Assembly: GCA_037044905.1 (NCBI GenBank)
Contig: JBAOKB010000098.1
Location: 1 to 57,529, forward strand
Direction: 5' to 3'
From: Hortaea werneckii
Taxonomy: Eukaryota > Ascomycota > Dothideomycetes > Mycosphaerellales > Teratosphaeriaceae
Length of the DNA: 57,529 bases
Made by a program: the position numbers and the translations under genes. Shown in pieces: positions 20,739 through 30,457 of the stretch (the first letter of the stretch is position 1; the number at the start of each line of letters is the position of its first letter). The notes under the pieces were generated by a model that was not told where the DNA came from, searched no databases, and saw nothing but the letters and a program-made list of their open reading frames with translations.

Positions 20739-22805
20739 ATGGCTGGAGAAGGCTCCAGCAGCTTTTATGGAACATTTTCTGGACAGCATGAGTCTAACAA
20801 CCCCAACTTCGCAGGCCCGGGTTCCAACGGCTTTGCGGAGGAACGGTCCACCGCCGGCCACGAGAAACGTAGCACCGACAACATGATTCCGTTTGACGAG
20901 CGCGAACATGACCCGGATGATTTCGATACCCAGAGTCGTGCTTCGACACAGCCAGGCGTCAAACGGGTGGAAGCCATAGCGACGACATGGACCAAGGCCA
21001 GTCTCTACGTCGCCTATCTGGGTATCGCATTATTGGCCTGCTCGACCTCGCTCGAAAGCCAAACAACGACCAACCTGACCATCTACGCAACTAGCGCATT
21101 CTCCGCACACTCGCTGGTATCCACTGTGCTAGTGGTTCAGGGCGTAGTGCTGTCTGTCGTCAAACCACCCATGTCCAAGATCGCAGATGTATTCGGCCGC
21201 TTTGAAGCATTCAGTCTCTCGGTCTTCATCTACGTGATCGGATACGTGCAGCAGGCAGCGGCCAATAACGTCAAGACGTATGCTGCAGCCCAGATTTTCT
21301 ACTCTGCAGGTCAGACAGGGCTGCAGATACTTGTGCAGATCTTTATCGCCGACACCAGCGATCTGCTGAACCGCGCATTGATCGTTACACTGCCGGACAT
21401 TCCTTTCCTCGTCAACGTCTGGATAGGACCGCCCTTGGCCGATACTATCTTGCAACGGTTGAACTGGAGATGGGGCTACGGTATCTGGGCGATCGTGCTG
21501 CCAGTCGCATTCTGTCTTTTAGCGCTTGTCCTGTACTTGAACCAGGTGAAGGCAGCAAGAAAAGGCTTGCTACCGCCATCGCTATTCCAGGGACAGAGCA
21601 AGTGGAAGACTATCAAAAGCGTCTGGTTTGAGCTGGATGCTTTTGGCTTGCTCCTGATCTGCTTTGGATTTTCACTCATCCTGATACCGTTGACGATTGG
21701 AAAGAAGACAAGTTGGAACGACCCTAGTTTGATTGCGATGTTGGTCGTTGGAGCTGTATGCGTTATCGGATTTCCATTCTGGGAGCGAAGTAAGACTCTT
21801 GCTCCCAAAGCATTCTTCCCGAAGGGCCTGGCCAAGAACAAGACGGTGGTCGCAGGACTTGCATTTGCATTCTTCTATTTCAGTAAGTCAGATCTCATCT
21901 ATCCATTGTTCAAGATCGCTAACCGGATTGTAGTGGCGTTTTACCTTTCCGTCTACCCATACTTCCAGTCCTACCTCCTGGTGGTCAAGGGCCTTGATGT
22001 CGCACAAGCCGGCCATATCATTCAGATCTTCACCTTCGCCGCCACCGTTACCTCAATCGTAGTCTCGCTACTCATAAAGTACACCGGAAGGTACCGCCAG
22101 TTCGTCACGATCGGTGCTTGCGTCTACGTCGCAGGGCTCATACTCATGGTGTTCTTCCGAACCCAGGAATCATCCATTGGTGCTATCATTGGAGCCCAGA
22201 TCTTGATTGGAGTTGGTGGTGGCATTTGCCACGGTCCAGCACAGCTTGGTGTTCAAGCATCAGCAAGTCATCAAGAAGTTGCAGCTGCTACTGCGGCGTT
22301 CCTAACATTGCTCGAGATAGGCGGAGCATTTGGTTCTGCCATATCTGGAGCAATATGGAGCGGAAACGTCCTTGACAAGCTTAAGCTATACCTTCCGGAG
22401 GAGACAAAGGCACGTGCAGAAGACATATATGGGAACATCGGCCTCGCTGCGAACGGATGGCCCATGGGCGATCCGACACGAGAAGCTATCAATCGCGCAT
22501 ATCAGGAGACCATGACCATGATTCTGATGGTAGCGGTCTGCGTGGCAATCCCATGCATCTTCCTGAGTCTTTTGATGAAGGATTACAAACTGGACGAGAT
22601 CGATCAGCACGTGAAGGGGGTAGTCATTGGCTCGGCCCAGGACAACACCGACCACCATGCGGAGGCTGGACCGTCAAACAGCGCATCAACCCACCTGCTG
22701 GCCAGGCCTAGTCACGACTTTGACGAAGAAACGAACTTAGACTTTAGCTCACAAGGAAGACGAGCTGCATCACTTTTAGGCAAGCAGAAGAACAGAAGAG
22801 CATAG
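20739..22805 (+). CDS. MFS siderophore-iron transporter, SIT family
   Basis: Takes up ferric siderophores across the plasma membrane by proton symport (Sit1/Mir-type). I start at ATG 20739 (MAGEGSSSFYGTFSG); the frame is open back to 20577, but those 54 codons lack homology-like features and probably are leader. An intron at 21883-21933 (GTAAGT...GCTAAC...TTGTAG, 51 nt) is in frame and stop-free; splicing restores FYFMAFYLSVYPYFQSYLLV and gives 671 residues. The N-terminus is a polar tail of about 80 residues; then come 14 predicted helices. Family features include SLESQTTTNLTIYATSAF in helix 1, MSKIADVFGRFEAF in loop 2-3, IFYSAGQTGLQIL, FIADTSDLLNRAL, LNWRWGYGIWAI and the C-terminal loop region ISGAIWSGNVLDKLKLYLPE. 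The exact siderophore cannot be read from sequence. An iron-GATA site sits in the promoter. Confidence 0.93.
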   Translation: MAGEGSSSFYGTFSGQHESNNPNFAGPGSNGFAEERSTAGHEKRSTDNMIPFDEREHDPDDFDTQSRASTQPGVKRVEAIATTWTKASLYVAYLGIALLACSTSLESQTTTNLTIYATSAFSAHSLVSTVLVVQGVVLSVVKPPMSKIADVFGRFEAFSLSVFIYVIGYVQQAAANNVKTYAAAQIFYSAGQTGLQILVQIFIADTSDLLNRALIVTLPDIPFLVNVWIGPPLADTILQRLNWRWGYGIWAIVLPVAFCLLALVLYLNQVKAARKGLLPPSLFQGQSKWKTIKSVWFELDAFGLLLICFGFSLILIPLTIGKKTSWNDPSLIAMLVVGAVCVIGFPFWERSKTLAPKAFFPKGLAKNKTVVAGLAFAFFYFSKSDLIYPLFKIANRIVVAFYLSVYPYFQSYLLVVKGLDVAQAGHIIQIFTFAATVTSIVVSLLIKYTGRYRQFVTIGACVYVAGLILMVFFRTQESSIGAIIGAQILIGVGGGICHGPAQLGVQASASHQEVAAATAAFLTLLEIGGAFGSAISGAIWSGNVLDKLKLYLPEETKARAEDIYGNIGLAANGWPMGDPTREAINRAYQETMTMILMVAVCVAIPCIFLSLLMKDYKLDEIDQHVKGVVIGSAQDNTDHHAEAGPSNSASTHLLARPSHDFDEETNLDFSSQGRRAASLLGKQKNRRA

Positions 22806-23245
22806 CGTGCCTCCGAATCCTCTGCATTACAGCATACATTCACCGTTTACGACGACGACGTGAGAGCGATTCAAGCATTCGCAAATATCAGGTCCCTCAG
22901 CGGAGGTCACTTTCAGGCTGCGCGGAGCTATGGTACCATGACATTACGAAGAAGTAGCAGGAAGGAACGAGTGCGCGTAGACTTGCATGGCTTTTGAGCG
23001 TTTTGACAGCGGGCATAGTGATGAAATTTTTTTTACGAATGGGATAGACACGGTTTGCGGTTTGGGATACCCGGGGAAGGCATTTGGTTAGGGGCGTACA
23101 TAGAGATGTCACACTTTCAAGTCAAGCGTTAGCCGGTCCACACTCTCCCGTCACACGATCCACATGAGTCTCGTCATGGCCCAGCCTTATGATCCAGGAT
23201 AACGTGAAGAACTACACAAAACACACAAATGTTTCCTTACATAAA
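22806..23245. other. Intergenic between convergent siderophore transporter and 1559-residue gene
   Basis: 440 bp, two facing 3' ends. Contains a short T8 run near 23026. Nothing else seen. Confidence 0.5.
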
Positions 23246-26200
23246 CTACACATTCCTCGGCCCCTTCAGCCGCGTCTCCTGCACCCACACTTCAAGACTA
23301 TTCCCATCTTCCTCCTCCACCATCTCCCGGAAAAGCAGAATATCCTCTCCCCCTCGCCCTTCATACTTCTCCCTAAACTCCCTCATCAGATCCGCGCGCT
23401 CCACATCCCTCACAGTCAAGTTGATAGTCGTCGGACGATACGTCTTGGCGATTAAATGGCGCATGGCGGCATCGTTCGCCAGATCCGGGGTCGTGTAGAC
23501 GAAGTCCCCGACGACTTTTTGTTTCTGGGTTTCGTGGAGGGTGAGGACTTCTTTCTCGGTCGTGAGATCGGTTTCCTCATCAAGGATGGGATCGACTTCC
23601 TTCTCTGTCACACTCACGGTGTTCGTTGAACGTGCCGTTTGGGTCCGTCGTTGCATGATTGTGTAAGTGGTCCGATTTACCCAGGCCACGGAATCAGAAG
23701 GGCGGATTTGTTCCTGGAAGCTGCGCTGGTATTCTTGCACGCGCACTTGGACGGTTCCCGCGGCTGGGGAGTCGAGCGTGTAGAGTATACCGGTGTTGAA
23801 GGTCTGGCGGTTGAGTGACCAGTCGTTGCCGGCGTGGATGGCGTCGTTCAGTTGCCTGTCGTGCGCGACGAGGGCTTGTTTTGACGCTATCGCAGTCGCT
23901 TTTATGCGATCTGTCAGGGGCTCGCCGTAGGTTATCCAATTCTTCTCGTCGATCGTGGTGTCCTCTTCGCTATTGGTGATCTCGCGACGCTCGACTTGGT
24001 AGATTAAATGGCAGAAGTCTTCAGGTGAGAATTGGTCTCCTTCTTCTTCTTCGTCAGAATCCGTGTCACTGTCTTCCTCGCGTAGCCGCTCCTCTCTGAT
24101 CTCCTCTAGGTAGTAACGGAAGGCGGCTTCGTTCATTTGCTTGCCGGCGGTAGTTGGTCTTGATTCCACAGCTACTGGCTGTGGCACGAAGGACCCTGGG
24201 CTTGTAGGTGGCGTGGAAACATTCTGGTCCTCCCTTGAGCCGTAAGAGGAGGAATACGCTGAGCCCATAGAGAAGGCCGGCTTCAGCTGTTGAGTATGCG
24301 AAGCAGATTCTGGGAATCTGGTCCTCGTTTGGAACGGGGTTTCTAATCGCTCAACTGGGGTTTCGGAACTTCCAGTCGAACTCGTAGAGGCATACAAAGG
24401 CCATTTCCCGTGAACCAAGCTGTTAAGCCGTCTTCGCGCTTCTCGGTTTCCGCTAGCCACAGATTCAAGCAGACGAGTATCGATATCCAAGCCATCCAAC
24501 AAAGCTTTGACAGCCTTGCACCGTTCGTACACCCACGAGAATGATCTGTTGCCCCTAGTCCTCCGTCGGTATGTACTGACAATATTCTCGTAAGTGGTCC
24601 CACTTTGCTTCTCCTGCACCATCATAACATCCTCTGGCAAAATTTCACCCACGTGGGAAGCGGTGACAGTTGAGTGTATCAGCTGATTTAGACGGGAGCA
24701 AGCCTCCTGGTCGCCATTTGCAACAGCATCGAGCAAACCACGGTCTGCGTAGACTCCCGCAGCTTCCAGCAACCCCCTGACCTTCCTACAGCGTTTGAGA
24801 ATGGTTTTGATAGCCAATGACTTTCCAGTCGTTTGTCTCAGGGCTTCAACCATCTCTGCTCCGGTCATGCCCTCCTCTTTCCAGCGAACAATCTTGGCAT
24901 CGTCGGCGGAGACGTGGCCCAGTTGGCGATCGTGGCTGGATTCTTTGCATGGGCGACCTACTTTGCGTTCTGTTTCGACGCAGGGAACAGGCCAGACACC
25001 GTGAACAAGTCTATTCAACTTCTCCCTCGCAGTGTCATCCCCGGCCATAACCTGAGTAAGTAGAGAAGCGTCGACCTCGCTCTTCTCAATTGCTTCCTTG
25101 ACGAGTTTGTATCGGACCCGAAGCAGAGGTTCCGAAACATTCTCTCCGGTGGATATGGCGAAGTCCTGGACAATCTGTGACCAGAGCATACCCTTGCCTC
25201 TACTGACCAGCAATCTGATGTCCTGCGGCGTCAGTTCGCCAAGTTGTTCCTTGCTTGAAGCCTTGATCCCAGCTTTGATCTCTACATTCGGAAGCTTTTC
25301 AGCACTTATAGGGGCTTGCGGTATCAGGGCATCAAGCTCGCTCTTTGCCTTAGCATCACCCGTGCCCACTCTCGTAAGAAGCTCTCTACTAGCTCCAACC
25401 CCCTCCAGAGCCTCTTTGACCTGGCGATATCTTTTCCGGAGAGTTTCTTCACATTTCTTCCTCCCCGTAGCCTCTTCGTAGTCCTCGATGATATCTTGCC
25501 ATTCGTTTCCAGCGTCGCGCCAGAAGAACAATTTGATATCTTCGGGTAAAATCTCGATGCGAGGTACATGGCTTTTCTTGGGGATTTGCAGTTGCAGCGG
25601 CTCTGGCTGGGCGGACTTCACGCGAGTGGTGGTCCCGCCTCGCTCAGCCATAGCCTTTAACGATGTTGGCCGATTGGAAAGGCCTTGATGATTGATCGTG
25701 CTTGTAAATGCGGTTTGCCCGTACGTTTGGAGAGGCTCTTGTGGGATACCTGCTGCGGCAAGCCTTTCAATTTCTGCCGGAGAAGTCAGAGACATAGGTC
25801 CATCTTCCTTCTCCTGCCCTCTATCGTTCCGAATAGCCCTTCCCAGCGAACGCTGTCTATCGCGCAAATCTCCATTTGGTGAATGCCGTACTGCATGCTG
25901 AGGATTCTGGATACCAGAATTTTGCTCATCCTCAATCCGGCGTGTCGAAACATCCTGCTTTCCCACTTCAACGGTAGAATTCTTCCGATCATCACGCTCA
26001 AAGATCGTCCGCACATCCTCTGGACGATCTCTTCCAGCCTCGAAACCTGACACCTGCTTGCTGTGAGTCGCAGCATCAGCAAGCCTGGAATTCATAGAAT
26101 TCTTGTAAGCAGCCATCTGTCTTTCACTCTCTGCCTTCTTCGCCGCTTCCAGTGCAAGCTTCTGCTCAGCTTCACGCACTAAAGCCACTTGTCGGTCTTT

Positions 26201-27925
26201 GCGCTGCTTTGCGAGGTCTTCGACACCTGGGTTGTCAGTAGCTGGTTGCTCGATCAAGCTCTCCTTGCGGGCATCCTCCTTTTGAGGCTTGTTGTCGGGG
26301 GTTTGCCAGGTATTGGGCTTGTTTATCTCTGGACGAGCAGCTTGTGGGAGAGTACCTTCTTCTTGCTTTCCGAGGGATGCTTTGTCTCGCCTGACTTCCC
26401 CTGGCCGATCCTCATGCATCTCGCGCCTTTCGCACTCGACTCCACCGTTCCGAGAGGGTGAATCTGGTCTATCAGAGCGCCTTAAGACATCGGGATTAGA
26501 ATCAGAGTATAGCGGGCTGCGATGAACATCTTCTGCTCTAGCTCGCGCCTCCCTCTGCCTCGCCTTCTCCGCCTCAGCCTGAGCACGAGCCTGAGTTCTC
26601 TGCCAGATCCTCTTTGCATTCTCCAGTCGTTCCTGGCGAATCCTCTCGGTGGCGTCTTCGAGTGCTGAAAGTTTCCTGGGTGGTGGCGAGAAGTTGGGCA
26701 GGCGTGAGGAGTGATGTGATGGGGAAGTTGATCCCGTGATGGTCTTCGGAGGCGTAGCTCCGTCAGATTGAATCGTGCTGGAGTTTGGCTTTTCCTGCAG
26801 TGCGGTCTCGTGTCGGTATCGTGCTTCTTCGGCGCTGTGCAGAGGCTTCTCGGGCTCGTTGCTTTCTTGGTCAGGCTTGATTTCATCGTTAAGAATCTTT
26901 GTGTTGCCCCCATCCGGCAGTCCGGCCATAGATGAAGGTCCAGATGGAACCTTTGCCATAGCGATCACGTCGTCCTCATCGTCAGAGTCCGACAGCGTAA
27001 TAACCTCAGCCTCCCGTCCACTCCTGTCCAGCACAGCCGTATCATCCACTTTCGTCTTCACGTCCTTCCTTTCCTCCATGCTGACATCCAGCTCCTCTTC
27101 CTCCTCAACCGCACCTAGATCCCCAAACCCCAACCCGCTCGCACCATCTAGCTTCCTCCTACTCAAAGCACGCCTCCTCAACCTCTCCGACTCAATCCGC
27201 TGGTCCTGCTTCCTCCTAAAAACCTCATCCCGAGCGCCATGTCGCCCCCCGACATCGCGAGAGAAGCCCTGGAAAAGACCCGTCGACGACTTCGTCGCGT
27301 GAGGAGGAGCAGGAGGTGAGCGCAAAGACAACGAACCAGCATCTCCATCTCCATCGACGACTTCCACCTCGTCTTGGGACGAAGACGAAGAGTCATCGTC
27401 GACCACGAAAGGGAACCCAGCGGATTTACCCCGCGCGGTTGTTCTTCCCGCGTTCCGAGAAGAACCAGCAAGGAAAGGGCGAGAAGTCCTCGACGCCAAT
27501 CCACTCGATCCCCTGACTCCCGAGGCGAAAGCAGCCGAGCCCACCGTCGTCGTTTTGTTCCCCGGCGGGAACGCCGCAGCAGCATTCACAGCAGCAGGGA
27601 TCGACTTCGCCTCCGCATACCTTCCTCGACTCACAACCCCCGCGCCTGTGCCCCTAAACCGCGACGTCCGCTCAAAAGTCGCAAGCCGCAACTCATCTTG
27701 ATCGTCCGACGGGGAAGGAAGCGTAGAAGTCCGCTTGAATCTCTTGTTCTCGCCACTCGGGCCCCAAATATCATCATCGGCTTCGCGCGTGAGAGGCGAG
27801 ATCGGGCGTTTTCGTCCAGTCATGTTTGACCCATCATCTCGTTCGAATCGTCCCGCACCAGCATCAACGACTACCTCCCGAGACCTGCGATTCTGCTGGC
27901 TGAAAGGGGAGAAAGGAGTCTGCAT
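23246..27925 (-). CDS. 1559-residue protein with four tandem Myb/SANT-like repeats, function unknown
   Basis: A single exon starting MQTPFSPFSQQNRRSREV. I do not recognise the whole protein. Residues 1-420 are low-complexity with basic patches (TGRKRPISPL, NKRFKRTST) that look like nuclear localisation signals, and acidic Ser clusters. About 420-740 is charged and helical (ERIRQERLENAKRIWQRTQA, then Ala/Glu/Arg heptads), a probable coiled coil. Four related repeats of about 75-80 residues begin near 792, 895, 1001 and 1092. Each reads: acidic residue-D-x-x-hydrophobic helix, a second helix, TG, then L-x-x-RY/RC-x-x-VK-x-LL and a last helix LL-x-x-V-x-x-GD/GN-x-x-A-x-x-x-L-x-x-L(V/I)H. This resembles Myb/SANT or trihelix folds. 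A C-terminal part (about 1220-1559) is acidic, then beta-rich and unassigned. Likely nuclear; chromatin or DNA binding is an inference. Confidence 0.82.
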   Translation of the reverse strand: MQTPFSPFSQQNRRSREVVVDAGAGRFERDDGSNMTGRKRPISPLTREADDDIWGPSGENKRFKRTSTLPSPSDDQDELRLATFERTSRFRGTGAGVVSRGRYAEAKSIPAAVNAAAAFPPGNKTTTVGSAAFASGVRGSSGLASRTSRPFLAGSSRNAGRTTARGKSAGFPFVVDDDSSSSSQDEVEVVDGDGDAGSLSLRSPPAPPHATKSSTGLFQGFSRDVGGRHGARDEVFRRKQDQRIESERLRRRALSRRKLDGASGLGFGDLGAVEEEEELDVSMEERKDVKTKVDDTAVLDRSGREAEVITLSDSDDEDDVIAMAKVPSGPSSMAGLPDGGNTKILNDEIKPDQESNEPEKPLHSAEEARYRHETALQEKPNSSTIQSDGATPPKTITGSTSPSHHSSRLPNFSPPPRKLSALEDATERIRQERLENAKRIWQRTQARAQAEAEKARQREARARAEDVHRSPLYSDSNPDVLRRSDRPDSPSRNGGVECERREMHEDRPGEVRRDKASLGKQEEGTLPQAARPEINKPNTWQTPDNKPQKEDARKESLIEQPATDNPGVEDLAKQRKDRQVALVREAEQKLALEAAKKAESERQMAAYKNSMNSRLADAATHSKQVSGFEAGRDRPEDVRTIFERDDRKNSTVEVGKQDVSTRRIEDEQNSGIQNPQHAVRHSPNGDLRDRQRSLGRAIRNDRGQEKEDGPMSLTSPAEIERLAAAGIPQEPLQTYGQTAFTSTINHQGLSNRPTSLKAMAERGGTTTRVKSAQPEPLQLQIPKKSHVPRIEILPEDIKLFFWRDAGNEWQDIIEDYEEATGRKKCEETLRKRYRQVKEALEGVGASRELLTRVGTGDAKAKSELDALIPQAPISAEKLPNVEIKAGIKASSKEQLGELTPQDIRLLVSRGKGMLWSQIVQDFAISTGENVSEPLLRVRYKLVKEAIEKSEVDASLLTQVMAGDDTAREKLNRLVHGVWPVPCVETERKVGRPCKESSHDRQLGHVSADDAKIVRWKEEGMTGAEMVEALRQTTGKSLAIKTILKRCRKVRGLLEAAGVYADRGLLDAVANGDQEACSRLNQLIHSTVTASHVGEILPEDVMMVQEKQSGTTYENIVSTYRRRTRGNRSFSWVYERCKAVKALLDGLDIDTRLLESVASGNREARRRLNSLVHGKWPLYASTSSTGSSETPVERLETPFQTRTRFPESASHTQQLKPAFSMGSAYSSSYGSREDQNVSTPPTSPGSFVPQPVAVESRPTTAGKQMNEAAFRYYLEEIREERLREEDSDTDSDEEEEGDQFSPEDFCHLIYQVERREITNSEEDTTIDEKNWITYGEPLTDRIKATAIASKQALVAHDRQLNDAIHAGNDWSLNRQTFNTGILYTLDSPAAGTVQVRVQEYQRSFQEQIRPSDSVAWVNRTTYTIMQRRTQTARSTNTVSVTEKEVDPILDEETDLTTEKEVLTLHETQKQKVVGDFVYTTPDLANDAAMRHLIAKTYRPTTINLTVRDVERADLMREFREKYEGRGGEDILLFREMVEEEDGNSLEVWVQETRLKGPRNV

Positions 27926-29098
27926 TTCTGGGCCAGGGTCCCGGGATTGACAGGGAGAGGAGAGGGAGATCTTATCGGCGATCTGAAGGAGGCTGCGTAT
28001 TGGTGGTGCTGGTGGTGGTGCTGGTTGAAAGGATTCCGCTGGAATGGCGCAGAAGTGGGAGAGGGAAGTGAGGGGTCAAGTGTCTTCTCGTCTTCTTGTA
28101 GTCTTCTTCGTCCTCGTCGTCCTCGTCCTCGTCAGTGCCTTTGACGCTCTCGCGTTCGCTAGAGCCGTGGTGTGGGTGTGGTGGTTCCGCACTGAGATGG
28201 ATCTGGGCTCGATTCTCGGGACTGGTCCTGGGAGGCTTGGAGCTCAGGGTCGGGAAGTATGGATGGATCCGGTGTGAAAAGTCCTTGATAGGAGAAAAGA
28301 CGTATGGAATGGGCGCTCCAGTCCTTTTCTTTCTCCTTCTGGATCCTTTTAGATTCTGTCTTGGATATGTTTCTTCGGACCAGCAAGGGGCGTTTGAGAA
28401 AAGTCAGAGGATGAGCTTTTGTAGGTGTACTATGTCTTGTCTGGAAAATCAACTGGTTATCAGCCGGCTAGGTGTGAGGGTGTTATGGGCCATTGTTGAC
28501 GATGGTGGTGGATGGTGGTGATGAAGTGATGTTGTTGATAGAAGGAGAGAAGAAGCTTGTAGATCAGTCGCACTTTAAACGTCGGTCGAGAAGGACTCAC
28601 ATGAAATGCCTGTGAGAGCGGCGAAATCGGCTGCTTGTGAAGGTCGCTTCACAAAGGCTGAAAGATCACGAGACATTAATTTAGTCTCATCGGAGAGAAT
28701 GATACAATGCCCAGGAGTCTCCTCGGACGTTGTTGGAAAGCATTCAATTGTATCATGCTATCAATATGGTATCTTCGCTCAAGTGGTATCCCCGCTCTGG
28801 TTCACTTCGGAGTGGCTGATGCTGAAGCTTGGCCTCTACCAGAGACATTCTTTGCGGAAGGACGATCGGTTGGAGCAAATTGTCCGGCATAGACTCTTTA
28901 GCTCAGCTTCGCTTCAGGACATGCATGCATGCATGCATGCACATGTCGAGATTCCTCCCAGTGTAGCCGGACGCCTCTTCACGACCATTCTCAGATATCG
29001 TGCTCGCTTCTAGATCGCCAAATACTCAAGCGCTTCTTAGAGCAAACCACCCCTTTTCCCATTCTATCCCATCACTTCACTACCACATCCCTTCCCAC
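27926..29098. other. Intergenic: promoter of the Myb-like gene and RRP45 3' end
   Basis: 1.2 kb. The part next to 27925 is rich in GGTGGT/TCGTCC short repeats (27990-28140), plausibly leader of the minus-strand gene. A palindromic ATGC repeat is at 28918-28947. No gene recognised. Confidence 0.5.
28918..28947. repeat. Palindromic (ATGC)n microsatellite
   Basis: GAC, then five units of ATGC, then ACATGTC. Since ATGC repeats are self-complementary and the ends (GACATG and CATGTC) are also complementary, the 30 bp can fold almost completely into a hairpin. It lies about 150 bp beyond the RRP45 stop codon. Confidence 0.85.
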
Positions 29099-30169
29099 TC
29101 ATCGCTCATTCTCCGCCCTCAACTCCTTCATGACCCCTCCGCGATCCCTCCACTCATCATCCTTCCTCAAAGCCTCCTTAACCAGTCCATCCAACATCTT
29201 GACCCTTTCCAACGCCGCACTAACACATTTCAACATCTCCAGTCCCTCGACAGGGGCACCGCCATACTTCGCAATCTGACACACCTCGCCGAACCGATTG
29301 ATCCCGACGATAACCTCGCCCTCTTTACACTGCTCCTCAAGCAGATTCGCATCCTGCAGCACAATCTCGCCCGAATCAAAATACGAGAACGTGACGCAGA
29401 AGGGGGTATGATGCAGATTCAACTTAACGGGATCGCGTTCCCTGGGATCAAAGACTGTGACTTCTTCACCTTTGACTTCGACGTCGGGACGGCGGTAGTG
29501 GAGGAGGGCGGCGACGAGGGCGACGCAGCAGGCGTCGAGCAGGTTGCCGTCGTGGTCGAGGACGTGCAGGTCGGCGCGGACGTGGAAGCATTTCTGTCCC
29601 GCGATGATGCAGAGGGATTCGGTGTCGAGGGCGCCGGAGCGGCGGATCGTCTTCTCCAGCAGGCGGGAGAGGGGGAGGGGGAGTTGGTCGGTTCTGTTTT
29701 TGAGCAATGAGCAATCTTAGCTTGGATGTTCTGATGTTTGGTAGGGGTAACCTACCCATGCAAATGCAAACGCTAGATTTGGACGGGGGACAAGTAGGGG
29801 ATTGATTGGTTGGATTGCCCAATCCGTCGTCACACGGAGAGGCAAAAATGTTCAATTGGTTGTAATCTATTCATACCTTCCAGCTTCAAAAGCAGTGGAG
29901 CCCATAGGACTTAATTCGCAATTGATAGTAAAGAGGCCTTCGAACTTGCGATCAGCGTACGGGGCGACGACCTCGCTGCTGATATTGCACAGGATCCTCG
30001 TCTTGCCCAGCCGTACATCGGCGACGCCATACTGATCGGGGAGTTGGGGGAAGGAGAGGGAGATGGGGCGGTAGGCGTCGAAGGGGCGGTTGTCCAGGCG
30101 GATGTTCTCGCGGAGGGCGGAGAGGAGGAAAGCGGACTCGTTGGTGGATGGCTGGGCTTCGGCGGGCAT
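29099..30169 (-). CDS. RRP45: Exosome ring subunit Rrp45 (EXOSC9 homologue)
   Basis: Rrp45 is one of six RNase PH-like subunits in the ring of the RNA exosome, which processes and degrades RNA from the 3' end in nucleus and cytoplasm. Exon 1 is 29877-30169, a long intron of 182 nt occupies 29694-29875, with position 29876 as the first intron base on the minus strand, and exon 2 is 29099-29693; 295 residues. I use the ATG at 30169 (MPAEAQPSTNESAFLLSALR), which fits the family start; a GTG three codons upstream is not used. RNase PH fold marks: ENIRLDNRPFDAYRPISLSF, YGVADVRLGKTRILCNIS, FTINCELSPM, SRLLEKTIRRSGALDTESLC, VRADLHVLDHDGNLLDACCV and LHYRRPDVEV. As in other eukaryotic ring subunits, it is expected to be structural. 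Divergent from CWC15 across 288 bp. Confidence 0.95.
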
Positions 30170-30457
30170 GATGGTCACGTGTTGGTGGCGGGATCAAGGC
30201 GTTTATTGAGTCGTGACATTCACTTGTTCATCCTCCCTCTGTTGTCCCGGATGATACCTTGAACGCGGCGCACGCTGGTTGTTCGCCATGATTGAAGCTT
30301 TATCGGGTTGCACTTATCGATAAGGCTTCTTCGGCTTAATCAAGGCTCGTGCACTTTCATGTCCGCGACATTGCAACAACCACGCAATTAACTACCCGAC
30401 CATCCCCAACTCTCCACACCTGAACAACACCTCACGACATACACAGCGGTCGCCACC
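30170..30457. promoter_or_regulatory. Shared divergent promoter of RRP45 and CWC15
   Basis: Only 288 bp separate the two start codons, so both promoters must lie here. It contains the perfect 12-bp palindrome CTTATCGATAAG at 30313-30324 and a second TTATCG at about 30300-30305. Both genes act in nuclear RNA metabolism; co-regulation is possible but untested. Confidence 0.6.

Noticed and set aside
26775..27302. 175-codon plus-strand frame opposite the 1559-residue gene
   Set aside because: Ser-rich antisense of an acidic Ser/Asp-rich coding stretch.
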